Assembly: GCA_913058405.1 (NCBI GenBank)
Contig: CAJXRC010000005.1
Location: 1-59,638, forward strand
DNA length: 59,638 nt
DNA from: an uncultured Colwellia sp.
Lineage (GTDB): Bacteria > Pseudomonadota > Gammaproteobacteria > Enterobacterales > Alteromonadaceae
Reading direction: 5' to 3'
Numbering within the stretch: the first letter of the stretch is position 1; the number at the start of each line of letters is the position of its first letter. Positions 17,377-26,182 of the stretch are shown here, piece by piece. Under the pieces are notes generated by a model. It had not been told where the DNA came from. It saw only the letters and a program-made list of their open reading frames with translations, and searched no databases. A program made the position numbers and the translations under genes.

Positions 17377-18105
17377 ATGAAGACTTTCATCCAGATTATT
17401 TTTATTAGCATACTCTGTATCAGTCATCAAAGTAGTGCTGACCATACCGCGACAGCTCTGCAAGTGAGGACTATAGCAATTGCCCCCTATGGTATTGATG
17501 ATTCAGGTAAACTAAGCGGCATCTACTATGATCTAACGCATTCATTACTTATCAAAAGTGGCTTAGCATCTGAGCACCATATATTTCCCTACGGCCGAAT
17601 AATACATGAACTTAAATTGGGTAAAACAGATCTGACCATCATGTTCAAATATAAAGAGCTCGCCAATTACGTTGATTATATTCATCCACTCCCAGCCTTA
17701 AAGAATGTTGTTATTGGTCGCTATGGCCATGATTATCAGAATATTAAACAACTAGAAGGTTTGAACATAGCTTATCTAAATGGCGCAAAATTTAGCGATG
17801 AGATAGATAGTAACCCTAAAATTAATAAGCAAATTGTCGAGGATTTTAATCAGGGATTATTAATGTTAAAGAAAAGTCGTGTAGATGCCATCATAGGACC
17901 TATGGAGCCTATTATCAGTGGTGCAAAACAATTAGGTCTGAGTAAAAGTTTTTTTGGTAAACCTCTAACAGTTTCTGAGCGCACGCCTTGGTTACAGCTA
18001 TCGAAGCAAAGTAAAAATCATATTTCTGCTGAAAAACTCAAAGCAATCTTTAATAAAATGATGGACCAAGGAACATTAGAAAGCATTCAAAAAAAATATC
18101 AATAA
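17377..18105 (+). CDS. periplasmic solute-binding protein, family 3
   Basis: Substrate-binding-protein fold of the amino-acid (SBP_bac_3) class. Start chosen at ATG 17377 (242 aa), which gives signal peptide MKTFIQIIFISILCISHQSSA; ATG 17365 is an alternative. An open frame reaching back to 17239 crosses the hairpin and lacks signal-like sequence. The mature part has RTIAIAPYGIDDSGKLSGIYYDL, the YGR element, NIAYLNGAKF and a C-terminal helix ending LESIQKKY. No permease or ATPase gene adjoins it, so it may be an orphan receptor or a sensor-type binding protein. The ligand is unknown. Confidence 0.75.
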   Translation: MKTFIQIIFISILCISHQSSADHTATALQVRTIAIAPYGIDDSGKLSGIYYDLTHSLLIKSGLASEHHIFPYGRIIHELKLGKTDLTIMFKYKELANYVDYIHPLPALKNVVIGRYGHDYQNIKQLEGLNIAYLNGAKFSDEIDSNPKINKQIVEDFNQGLLMLKKSRVDAIIGPMEPIISGAKQLGLSKSFFGKPLTVSERTPWLQLSKQSKNHISAEKLKAIFNKMMDQGTLESIQKKYQ

Positions 18106-18246
18106 GACGTCCTTTAATTTATAAATTCATCTTTGGGAATCACAAATCTGTATACAGTGTAAACTTATGTAATGTCGCTATTATCATCAAGCATCTTTGA
18201 TTACACTAGCGTTAAGAGTAATTTTTTAACATGAGTTAATCACTTT

Positions 18247-19653
18247 ATGACACGTCGATTTCGACTACTACTTCCACTCCTTTCAAGTCTGTTTTTATTG
18301 GCTTGTAGTAGCACATCTGAAGTGGATGAAAAACTGAAAGATTTGCCCCTTCCCCAAAATTGGCAAGACAGCCAACAAGCCTTGGCCGTTGAACATAATT
18401 GGTTATCTGAACTTGATAACTTACAAGTTCATCAATTAGTAAAAAAAGCGTTAGCATCTAACCACCAATTTGCCATGCAAGCATACTCACTGGAGATAGC
18501 TGAACAGCAACTGATTGTTTCGGGTAGCCAACTTTGGCCTGAGCTCGACTTAGCTTTTCGTAGTGGCCGTAATAAAGACAATCAAACTGATAGTTATTCA
18601 AACAGTAACTCAGTTAACTTGAATTTAAGCTATGAAGTGGATATTTGGGGCAAGTTATCTGATGCCGATCGCATGACTAACTTTAACTATCTTGCACAAA
18701 AAGCCACTTTTGAGCAATACAAGCAACAACTTGTTGTGAATGTATTAACCACTTGGTTTCGCGTGATTGAGGCAGAAAAACTGTTAGCGCTTTATCGAAG
18801 CAGAGTTGCAAACTCCCAACAAAATTTAGCTATTATTGAAGCGGGATATAATTCAGGCTTAACCGCTGCGCTTGATGTTTATTTAACGCGTAATGATTTG
18901 AACAACGAATTAACCAGAGTCTCTGAGCAAGAAACGGAGAAAACCAAACTTATTAGACAGCTTGAACGGCTGGTTGGTGAATACCCAAAAGGTGAACTAC
19001 TCGTCAATGCAAATCTACCACTGCTAACTACAGACATTCCCGTAGGTTTACCGTCAGAATTAATTAGCCGAAAGCCTGAGTTAAAAGCCAGTTGGTATCA
19101 ATTATTATCACAAGATGCCGGTTTAGCTTATGCGCATAAGCAACGTTTTCCAAGCATTGTTCTGTCTGGCTCAGTTGGGGATTCTAACGCCGACATAGGT
19201 GACTTACTCTCGGGGTCATCATTAGCATGGTCATTACTTGGCAGTGTGTCTGCACCCATTTTTAATGCTGGTCGCTTGAAAGCAAATGAAGAAAAAGCTC
19301 GAATAGAACTTAAACAAGGTGAACAGTTATACCTTGATACCTTATATAACGCGTTTAGTGATGTTGAAAATGCTATCACCACTGAAAAAAACTTAAAGAA
19401 CAGTTATTACACTATGTTGGCGGCTCAAGAAAATGCAAAAATTGCCTCGACCCTTTCCTTTGAGCAATACCAAAGTGGTTTAGTCACTTATACCACTGTA
19501 CTTGATGCGCAAAATCGTTCTTTTGAAGCGCAATCAACACTGATAAAAATTAAAAACCAACTCATTGCCAATCGAATCAATCTACATCTTTCCTTGGGTG
19601 GCGACTTCACCACACCGTCACTTGCCTCATCACCTGCACCAAAGGCCGAATAA
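18247..19653 (+). CDS. RND efflux outer-membrane channel, lipoprotein
   Basis: TolC/OprM-like (NodT-type) outer-membrane factor. 468 aa with lipobox LLAC (Cys20) and signal MTRRFRLLLPLLSSLFLLAC. It carries two homologous helical-hairpin repeats: the first with LNLSYEVDIWGKLSDADR (about 123-140), the second with LAWSLLGSVSAPIFNAGRLKANEEKARIE (around 317-345), both standard for the family. First gene of a three-gene pump operon: the adaptor starts two bases after its stop. The 141-base gap upstream has no clear promoter that I could fix. Confidence 0.9.
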   Translation: MTRRFRLLLPLLSSLFLLACSSTSEVDEKLKDLPLPQNWQDSQQALAVEHNWLSELDNLQVHQLVKKALASNHQFAMQAYSLEIAEQQLIVSGSQLWPELDLAFRSGRNKDNQTDSYSNSNSVNLNLSYEVDIWGKLSDADRMTNFNYLAQKATFEQYKQQLVVNVLTTWFRVIEAEKLLALYRSRVANSQQNLAIIEAGYNSGLTAALDVYLTRNDLNNELTRVSEQETEKTKLIRQLERLVGEYPKGELLVNANLPLLTTDIPVGLPSELISRKPELKASWYQLLSQDAGLAYAHKQRFPSIVLSGSVGDSNADIGDLLSGSSLAWSLLGSVSAPIFNAGRLKANEEKARIELKQGEQLYLDTLYNAFSDVENAITTEKNLKNSYYTMLAAQENAKIASTLSFEQYQSGLVTYTTVLDAQNRSFEAQSTLIKIKNQLIANRINLHLSLGGDFTTPSLASSPAPKAE

Positions 19654-19655
19654 CC

Positions 19656-21056
19656 ATGTCACTCATCAATGAAAAGAAAAGTTCGAATTATAGAAAAATA
19701 CTATTGCCGGTGATTATTATCGTTACCACAGTCATATTAATGATGGTTATTTTTAAAAACCCACCTACAAGTAGCCGTGGCGCGCCGTCAAAAGCACCAC
19801 AAATGACCGTAGAAACCACCACACTTGCACCTCAAACCTATCAAGTGATGGTACAAAGTTTTGGCACGGTCAAGCCAAGAACACAAAGTGTGCTTTTCGC
19901 CCAGGTTTCAGGACAAATTAATTACGTAAGTAAACAATTTAGGGCAGGAGGATTTTTTGAACAAGGTGACATTCTAATTCAACTTGATGATAGAGATCAT
20001 CGCGCTGAAGTTAACATTGCTCAAGCAAGTCTAATGTCAGCCAAACAAGTTTTACAAGAAGAAGACGCACGGGTAAAACAAGCAAAAGCAGACTGGAAAA
20101 GACTAGGCAATGGTAAAGCGCCTAATGCCTTAGTATTACGTCAGCCACAATATGAAGCGGCAAAAGCGCAAGTACTTTCTGCAGAAGCTCAGCTCGATAA
20201 AGTAAAATTGTCGCTAGAACGGACAAGTATAGTTGCACCTTACGCTGGCCGAATCTTAAAGAAAAATGTTGATATTGGTCAGGTGATTTCTAGTAACACC
20301 CAGTTAGCCGATATTTTTGCTGTTGATTATGTCGAGATTCGCCTACCAATTAAAAACAAAGATTTACCGTTAATGAAATTACCTGAAGAATATCGCAATG
20401 CCCACGAAACATCGGAAGCTAACCGTATTAAGACTGATAATACTAATAACGACAGCTCTATGATTAGTAATGTTGTGATTTCATCTGATCTGATGGGCAA
20501 TCAAATATGGCAAGGAAAAATCGTGCGTACTGAAAGCGCTATCGATGAAATATCGCAGCAACTTTATGTCGTTGCACAGATTATTCGACCATACGATGGT
20601 GAGTATAATCAAGGTGCGCAGATAAAAATGGGGCAATATGTCACCGCAGAAATTACCGGACGAGAAGTCGATAATGCGTTAGTCATACCAAGTAGTGCCA
20701 TTTATCAAGGCAGCTATGTCTATATCGTTAAAGACGGCCTTTTGATGCGAAAAGAAATTAAATTAGGTTGGCAAAACGGTACTGAGTCTATCGTCACTCA
20801 AGGGTTAATTGCTGGTGACCAGTTAGTGCTAACCTCATTGGGACAAGTCAGTTCAGGCACGCCTGTTGCCATTGCAGGTGAAATGCCAGACCAGAATACA
20901 AAAAAACCTAAAGTACCTAAAGAGCGTCGAGAGAAATTAGAAAAAATTGCATCACAAAAAGGTATAAGTGTTGAAGCCTTAATTGCCGAACGAAGTGCTG
21001 CTAAAGGAAAAACGTCAAAAGCTAACGCCACACCTGTTGCTAAGGTGGATAACTAA
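19656..21056 (+). CDS. RND efflux periplasmic adaptor (membrane fusion protein)
   Basis: HlyD/AcrA-type adaptor linking pump and channel. 466 aa: one N-terminal transmembrane anchor (about 15-32), a lipoyl-like half GTVKPRTQSVLFAQVSGQI and GDILIQLDDRDH, a coiled-coil hairpin (about 110-190), the second lipoyl half TSIVAPYAGRILKKNVDIGQVI, a beta-barrel, and a membrane-proximal domain with VIPSSAIYQGSYVYIV. The C-terminal 45 residues are Lys/Ala-rich and extend beyond the usual end. Its TAA overlaps the permease ATG (TAATG). Confidence 0.92.
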   Translation: MSLINEKKSSNYRKILLPVIIIVTTVILMMVIFKNPPTSSRGAPSKAPQMTVETTTLAPQTYQVMVQSFGTVKPRTQSVLFAQVSGQINYVSKQFRAGGFFEQGDILIQLDDRDHRAEVNIAQASLMSAKQVLQEEDARVKQAKADWKRLGNGKAPNALVLRQPQYEAAKAQVLSAEAQLDKVKLSLERTSIVAPYAGRILKKNVDIGQVISSNTQLADIFAVDYVEIRLPIKNKDLPLMKLPEEYRNAHETSEANRIKTDNTNNDSSMISNVVISSDLMGNQIWQGKIVRTESAIDEISQQLYVVAQIIRPYDGEYNQGAQIKMGQYVTAEITGREVDNALVIPSSAIYQGSYVYIVKDGLLMRKEIKLGWQNGTESIVTQGLIAGDQLVLTSLGQVSSGTPVAIAGEMPDQNTKKPKVPKERREKLEKIASQKGISVEALIAERSAAKGKTSKANATPVAKVDN

Positions 21057-24000
21057 TGATTGCTTGGTTTGCACGAAATCATGTTGCCGCCAACTTACTA
21101 TTAATTACTATTTTAATAGCAGGTTTATTTAGCTTATCTAATCGCATTCCGCTGGAAGTGTTTCCCTCTTTTGCCACCGACCGCATTAACGTTAATGTGT
21201 CATTACGCGGCGCGACTCCAGAAGATGTAGAAAAAAGCATATCTATACGCATAGAAGAAGCAGTGCAAGATTTAGAAGGCGTTAAACAAATTGCTAGTAG
21301 ATCACAAGAAGGCTCTTCAGCGGTCAATATCGAAGTAGAGTCAGGCTATGATCCGCGCGAAATGCTTGCCGATATAAAAAGTCGCGTAGATGAGATAAAT
21401 ACCTTTCCCGTTGATGCAGAAAAACCCGTCGTCTCTTTAGCGACACGTAAACGTGAAGTGATTGCCGTGACTATCGCCAGTATTTATAGCGAGAAAGAGA
21501 CACGTGAATTCGCCGAAAAAGTCAGAGATGATTTATTAAAAATTCCCGCTATTACCCAAGTAGAATTGAGTGGTGTCCGCGACTATGAAATATCAATTGA
21601 AGTGCCTCAAGATAAATTACGCCAATATGATCTCACCATAGCAAAAATATCTTCTTCTATTTCCGATTCCAGTACTGATATTTCTGCCGGTAATTTGAAA
21701 ACCAAAGGCGGTGATATTCTACTGCGCTCAAAAGGACAAGCCTATCGTAAAGATGAGTTTGAAAAAATAGCCATTAAAACCAATGTTGATGGTTCTATCA
21801 TTCGCCTCAGTGATATTGCTGTCATCAAAGATGACTTTGAAGAAACCCCTGTACGCACTCGCTTTAACGGTAAACAAGCCGCTTTTATTGACGTATACCG
21901 AATCGGACAGCAAAGCGCTATCGACGTTGCCGATGCCGTAAGAACCTATATTAATGATCAGCAAAGTACCTTGCCTGTTGGCGTTGAGTTAAGTTTTTGG
22001 GATGACGACTCTCAAATCGTAAAAAATCGTATTTCGACACTAACAACCAGTGCTTTGCAAGGCGGTATCTTGGTACTAGCCTTATTAACTTTATTCCTCA
22101 GACCTTCGATCGCCTTTTGGGTATTTATTGGCATTCCCATCTCTTTTATGGGCGCCTTTATTATGATGCCAGTGTTTGGGGTTACCTTAAACATAATGAG
22201 TTTGTTTGGCTTTATTTTGGTGCTAGGTATCGTGGTGGACGATGCCATTGTCACGGGAGAAAATATTTATACGCATCTAAAAACGTCAGAATCAGGTGAA
22301 ATGGCAGCTATTCGTGGCACCGAAGAAGTTGCTACGCCAGTCACTTTTGGTGTGTTAACAACCGTAGCAGCATTTTTGCCTCTGGCTTTTATTGAAGGCG
22401 CACGTGGCGCTTTATTTGCGCAAATTCCAGTGATCGTTATTCCGGTACTAATCTTCTCTTTAATAGAATCAAAATTCGTTTTACCGTCGCATTTAAAACA
22501 TTTAAAGTTACGTTCAGAAAAAGCAAAGCAGTCAAAGTTTAGTAAACTACAACAATCATTTGCCGATGGTTTCGAGCGAGCGATAATCCGCTTTTACCAG
22601 CCCTTATTAAAACGTGCAATTAGCAACAAAACCACTACTCTAGTTGGCTTTGTTGGTGTTTTTTTAGTAATCCTTGCCCTTATTATGAGTGGCTGGACCA
22701 AGTTTATATTCTTTCCGCGAATTCCGAGTGAAACCGTAAGAGCAACACTGACCCTGCCTGCAGGTACACCATTTGAGGTGACCAATAAATATGTTATTAA
22801 AATGGCTGAAAAAGCAGATGAGCTGAAACAAAAGTATATAGAGCCATCAACTAATAGCAGCGTGATTATCAATATATTAGCCACCACAGGTGGGCGTGGC
22901 GGTGCTTCAAACTCAGGTAGCGTTCGTTTTGAAATAACGCCACCCGAATCACGCGAATTAGCCATAAGCTCTCGTGAGTTGGTTCGTGAGTGGCGTAATT
23001 TAATTGGACCTATTCCTGGCGCTGAAAGTATTACCTTTAGAGCTGAAATTGGCCGTTCGTCAGATCCCATTCATGTGCAATTTAAAGCAAGTTCATTAGA
23101 CACCTTGAAAGAAATAACTGATAAAGTAAAAGTCAGGTTAGCCACCTACCCTACGGTATTTGATATTGCTGATAGTTTGTCTAATGGCAAAGAAGAACTG
23201 CAGATTGAGTTAACGGAACAAGGTAAAGCATTAGGGTTAACCCGAGTTAGCATATCAAACCAAGTGAGACGCTCTTTCTTTGGTTCACAAGTACAGCGTA
23301 TACAACGAGGTAGAGATGATGTACGCGTCATGGTGCGCCTGCCCATAGATGAACGCCGTACTATGGCAGATCTAGAAGATATTCTTGTTGTCACGCCTTC
23401 AGGGGGCTCAGTGCCCTTATCTCATGTTGCCAAGCTTATCCCAGGCAAAAGTCCGTCGACTATTTCTAGAATAGATCGCTACCGCACTGCTAATGTAAGT
23501 GCCGATGTTGAGAAATCAAATACCAATATGACAGTATTGCAAGCCGATTTAAAAAGCTATTTAGATGAGTTAATAGTGCAATATCCTGGCGTTAGCCATT
23601 CCCTTGAAGGTGAGGCTAAAGAGCAACGTGAATCTTTTGGTTCCCTCGGTTGGGCACTAGTCTTTGTATTTTTTATTATTTATGCCTTATTGGCGATTCC
23701 TTTCAAATCTTACATTCAGCCAATCATTGTTATGAGCATCATTCCTTTTGGCATGATCGGCGCCGTGATTGGTCACTGGATTATGGGGATGGAATTAACC
23801 ATCATGAGCTTATTAGGCATGTTGGCGCTCATCGGTGTCGTAGTAAACGACTCGTTAGTATTGGTAGATTTTATTAATAAAAAGCGTAGTGAGGGCGGGG
23901 AGCTAATGGAAGCGGTGCTAACAGCAGGTGCTGCTCGATTTAGACCAGTAATGTTAACTAGTTTAACCACCTTTATTGGTTTAATGCCGTTGTTGTTTGA

Positions 24001-24181
24001 ACAATCAACACAAGCACAATTTTTAATCCCTATGGCTGTATCGTTAGGTTTTGGTATTTTATTCGCCACATTCATCACCTTGATATTAGTGCCAGTGAAT
24101 TATTTAATTGTTGAGCAGTTAAAAAGCTTGTTTTCATCACAATCAACGAAAGAACCACAAAACTTAACAGTACAAACCTAA
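21056..24181 (+). CDS. RND efflux pump permease
   Basis: Inner-membrane proton-driven exporter of the AcrB/MexB superfamily, 1041 aa. It shows the two-fold RND plan: an N-terminal helix (AANLLLITILIAGLFSL), a large periplasmic loop, helices 2-6 with VLGIVVDDAIVTGENIY (about 392-408, the proton-relay Asp-Asp), a second periplasmic loop after about 540, and helices 8-12 with ALIGVVVNDSLVLVDFI. The N-terminal sequence and NAH/LPP adaptor type differ from classic HAE1 drug pumps, so substrates (drugs, lipids, siderophores) cannot be named. A hairpin follows the stop. Confidence 0.93.
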   Translation: MIAWFARNHVAANLLLITILIAGLFSLSNRIPLEVFPSFATDRINVNVSLRGATPEDVEKSISIRIEEAVQDLEGVKQIASRSQEGSSAVNIEVESGYDPREMLADIKSRVDEINTFPVDAEKPVVSLATRKREVIAVTIASIYSEKETREFAEKVRDDLLKIPAITQVELSGVRDYEISIEVPQDKLRQYDLTIAKISSSISDSSTDISAGNLKTKGGDILLRSKGQAYRKDEFEKIAIKTNVDGSIIRLSDIAVIKDDFEETPVRTRFNGKQAAFIDVYRIGQQSAIDVADAVRTYINDQQSTLPVGVELSFWDDDSQIVKNRISTLTTSALQGGILVLALLTLFLRPSIAFWVFIGIPISFMGAFIMMPVFGVTLNIMSLFGFILVLGIVVDDAIVTGENIYTHLKTSESGEMAAIRGTEEVATPVTFGVLTTVAAFLPLAFIEGARGALFAQIPVIVIPVLIFSLIESKFVLPSHLKHLKLRSEKAKQSKFSKLQQSFADGFERAIIRFYQPLLKRAISNKTTTLVGFVGVFLVILALIMSGWTKFIFFPRIPSETVRATLTLPAGTPFEVTNKYVIKMAEKADELKQKYIEPSTNSSVIINILATTGGRGGASNSGSVRFEITPPESRELAISSRELVREWRNLIGPIPGAESITFRAEIGRSSDPIHVQFKASSLDTLKEITDKVKVRLATYPTVFDIADSLSNGKEELQIELTEQGKALGLTRVSISNQVRRSFFGSQVQRIQRGRDDVRVMVRLPIDERRTMADLEDILVVTPSGGSVPLSHVAKLIPGKSPSTISRIDRYRTANVSADVEKSNTNMTVLQADLKSYLDELIVQYPGVSHSLEGEAKEQRESFGSLGWALVFVFFIIYALLAIPFKSYIQPIIVMSIIPFGMIGAVIGHWIMGMELTIMSLLGMLALIGVVVNDSLVLVDFINKKRSEGGELMEAVLTAGAARFRPVMLTSLTTFIGLMPLLFEQSTQAQFLIPMAVSLGFGILFATFITLILVPVNYLIVEQLKSLFSSQSTKEPQNLTVQT

Positions 24182-24190
24182 GTAATATCC

Positions 24191-24217
24191 CCTGCTCTTC
24201 ATTTATTGTTGAGCAGG
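24191..24217 (+). terminator. hairpin after the RND operon
   Basis: A 7-bp stem CCTGCTC / GAGCAGG with a 13-base loop follows the permease stop by nine bases. Only a short A/T stretch follows, so it is a modest terminator candidate. Confidence 0.45.
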
Positions 24218-24326
24218 ATTTATTGAGAATCTGTGCGATAAATTTGAATAAAGTTGTGCTTTAGTTGAGCAATTTGTGATTTTTTTTAAAAATCACAAAA
24301 AAAGTAACATAAAATACATTTTTTTC

Positions 24327-24356
24327 TTGTCAACGAGCAACAAAATGCAATACAAT
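24327..24356 (+). promoter_or_regulatory. promoter of the tRNA-His/tRNA-Pro unit
   Basis: TTGTCA (24327-24332), an 18-base spacer, and TACAAT (24351-24356) match the -35/-10 consensus. They are followed by a GC-rich discriminator (CGCCGCGC), which is typical of stringently controlled stable-RNA promoters. The mature tRNA-His begins about 60 bases downstream. Confidence 0.7.
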
Positions 24357-24415
24357 CGCCGCGCTGTTAAAGAGCAGCACACATATTTCTATAATATGTA
24401 TCAGTACACCTCAGT

Positions 24416-24492
24416 GGTGGCTATAGCTCAGTTGGTAGAGCCCCGGATTGTGATTCCGGTTGTCGAGGGTTCAAGTCCCTTTAGCCACCCCA
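24416..24492 (+). tRNA. hisR: tRNA-His (GTG)
   Basis: 77-base cloverleaf with the extra 5' G (G-1) typical of tRNA-His, D arm AGCTCAGTTGGTAGAGC, anticodon GTG within GGATTGTGATTCC, TTCAAGT in the T loop and an encoded CCA. The sequence is close to the E. coli hisR product. Confidence 0.97.
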
Positions 24493-24538
24493 TTTTTAAC
24501 TCTCCTTAAGTTAAAAAATAGAAGTACTAAAAGATAAT

Positions 24539-24615
24539 CGGTGATTAGCGCAGCTTGGTAGCGCACTTGGTTTGGGTCCAAGGGGTCGCAAGTTCGAATC
24601 TTGCATCACCGACCA
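24539..24615 (+). tRNA. proM: tRNA-Pro (TGG)
   Basis: 77-base cloverleaf starting CGGTGATTAGCGCAGCTTGG, anticodon TGG within TGGTTTGGGTCCA, TTCGAAT T loop, acceptor CACCG and encoded CCA. It lies 46 bases after tRNA-His, as in the argX-hisR-leuT-proM cluster of other gammaproteobacteria, but argX and leuT are absent here. Confidence 0.97.
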
Positions 24616-24913
24616 CTTTCGAAATACATCCCTCCTTTGAATACACAATAAATTTCCAACCTATAAACTACTCCTGTACATATCCTGTTCTCAAGTAAAC
24701 CTAAAGCGATCACATTACTGACTTTCGTTTGAAATCATTCTTTCAACTTTAATCAAAGATCTTTCTGTTCAAAAAATAGAGTCAAATTCAATATTTCTCA
24801 TGCATAGCAACTTTTTCTCAGCATGGTTTATCCGTGTCGGTTTATTTTACAATTCAGCATACGAGCTATTTGTACATCAGTATAAATCATTGAATATATG
24901 CTATATTATGAAA

Positions 24914-24930
24914 TTGGCTTACTTCGTGCA
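24914..24930 (+). promoter_or_regulatory. sigma-54 promoter of the PEP-CTERM gene
   Basis: TTGGCTTACTTCGTGCA has the sigma-54 -24 GG (24916-24917) and -12 GC (24928-24929) separated by exactly ten bases. The expected start site is near 24941, leaving a leader of about 73 bases before the ATG at 25014. Twelve of 17 positions are shared with the site at 33289-33305. The leader also contains a direct repeat of GTGCAGTTT (24926 and 24949). The stretch 24616-24913 has no gene I can support. Confidence 0.72.
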
Positions 24931-25013
24931 GTTTACTTGCATTAAATGGTGCAGTTTCACTTTTGACAAGACCTTTCAAATTTACTTTGTGAAAAGGTTA
25001 AAAGGAATATCAA

Positions 25014-25715
25014 ATGAAAATTAAGTGTATAAAAACTATATTACCAGTGATGTTTTTTTCAGTTTCGTGTTTTTTTAACGTAGCTAATGCTGGGCTTATC
25101 ACATTGGGCGATTCACTTTCTGGTGGGGGCGTTGATGGGTGGCAAGCTATTATGGTAATCAATGAAAATGATGCTTATACCAATTCATCAGGTGCTTCTG
25201 AACTTGTTACGGTCAATAGCTTTAATTTTACTGTCGGTAATAATCGTGGTCAGGTAACTCCTTTTGTCGTAAAAATTAATAACTCTGCAACCAATGATTT
25301 TACTATATTAGCAATTGGTGAAACACGATATTCAGGCACTGATTATTTTAGCACTGGTAACTTCAGTTTTGATTTTTCTACAATGTTGAGTCAGTTCACT
25401 TTAGCCGCAGGCGACATTATTGCTTCCGGCTTTCTTGATGCAGATGTGAATGGGAATAGCGCAGGTAGCGTCATACCATACAGAAGCGGAGATTCGCTGT
25501 TTCTTACTGGATCTTCAAACAATTCAGGATCGGGTGACTTAACTCAAGGAATTGGTCAAGCACCTACATTTGGTAATTCGACTTTTATTAACGGTCTCAA
25601 TCGTGATTATAGCTATAATATAACTGCTGATGTAGAAGCCGTGCCAGAACCATCTACACTTGCGATTTTTGCATTTGCAATGATTGGTTTACTATCACGT
25701 CGACTCAATAAATAG
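25014..25715 (+). CDS. PEP-CTERM sorting-domain protein
   Basis: Exported protein of unknown function, 233 aa, destined for exosortase processing. It has a signal peptide (about residues 1-26, ending NVANA), a Ser/Asn/Gly-rich beta-type mature region with several Asn-rich turns, and a C-terminal tripartite signal: VPEPSTLAIF, a hydrophobic helix and the basic SRRLNK. Ribosome site AAAGGAAT. No exosortase or exopolysaccharide genes lie in the window, so the partner machinery must be elsewhere. The sigma-54 promoter upstream fits the PrsK/PrsR-linked control known for PEP-CTERM systems. Confidence 0.9.
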   Translation: MKIKCIKTILPVMFFSVSCFFNVANAGLITLGDSLSGGGVDGWQAIMVINENDAYTNSSGASELVTVNSFNFTVGNNRGQVTPFVVKINNSATNDFTILAIGETRYSGTDYFSTGNFSFDFSTMLSQFTLAAGDIIASGFLDADVNGNSAGSVIPYRSGDSLFLTGSSNNSGSGDLTQGIGQAPTFGNSTFINGLNRDYSYNITADVEAVPEPSTLAIFAFAMIGLLSRRLNK

Positions 25716-25738
25716 TATTAATAATTAAACATTTAAGA

Positions 25739-25769
25739 AAACATCAATTGTAATGGTTGGTGTTTTTTT
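25739..25769 (+). terminator. rho-independent terminator after the PEP-CTERM gene
   Basis: AAACATCAA / TTGGTGTTT stem (one G-U pair), nine-base loop, then a run of T. It starts 23 bases after the stop codon. From here to 26182 I see no gene or clear signal. Confidence 0.75.
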
Positions 25770-26182
25770 CGTTTAGTTTATAGCTAAATGCCGGCTTATT
25801 GTGCAACTTTAACTTCTGTAATGTGCCGATAACTAGTTTTCCCCAATAACTCAACACCACTTGATATTACTTCTACTAAATTATCAGCTAACGTTTAAAA
25901 AAGTTTGGTAAAAACTTCTACCCTAAAATCTCTTTTGGGTGTTCAAAACAGATAAAACTTAATTTTTCGAAAAAACAAAAATAAAATACACGTTTAAAAC
26001 TTACGTATAAAACATTGGTTTTAAAGGTGCTTAGGCCTGAAGATAACAGCGCCTTGTTTTAATCAAAATTAGCCCTTTTCTGCAGTTGCATTTAATTTTT
26101 TTATTCATTATAAATGATGAGGTATGACCAGTTTTTGTTCATATACATTTTTCTCTATTACAACTATAAAAAAGGTGAAAAA

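Noticed and set aside
22594-23070. 158-codon frame antisense to the RND permease
   Set aside because: It lies wholly within a conserved gene and has low-complexity content typical of an antisense shadow.
24276-24509. 77-codon open frame over the tRNA promoter and tRNA-His
   Set aside because: It overlaps a mature tRNA and its promoter; chance frame.
24800-25024. 74-codon open frame before the PEP-CTERM gene
   Set aside because: It spans the sigma-54 promoter and the leader, overlaps the next start, lacks a ribosome site and has no recognisable family.
26114-26182. Upstream start for the lipase
   Set aside because: It adds 23 residues before a normal signal peptide; the ATG at 26183 has its own ribosome site.
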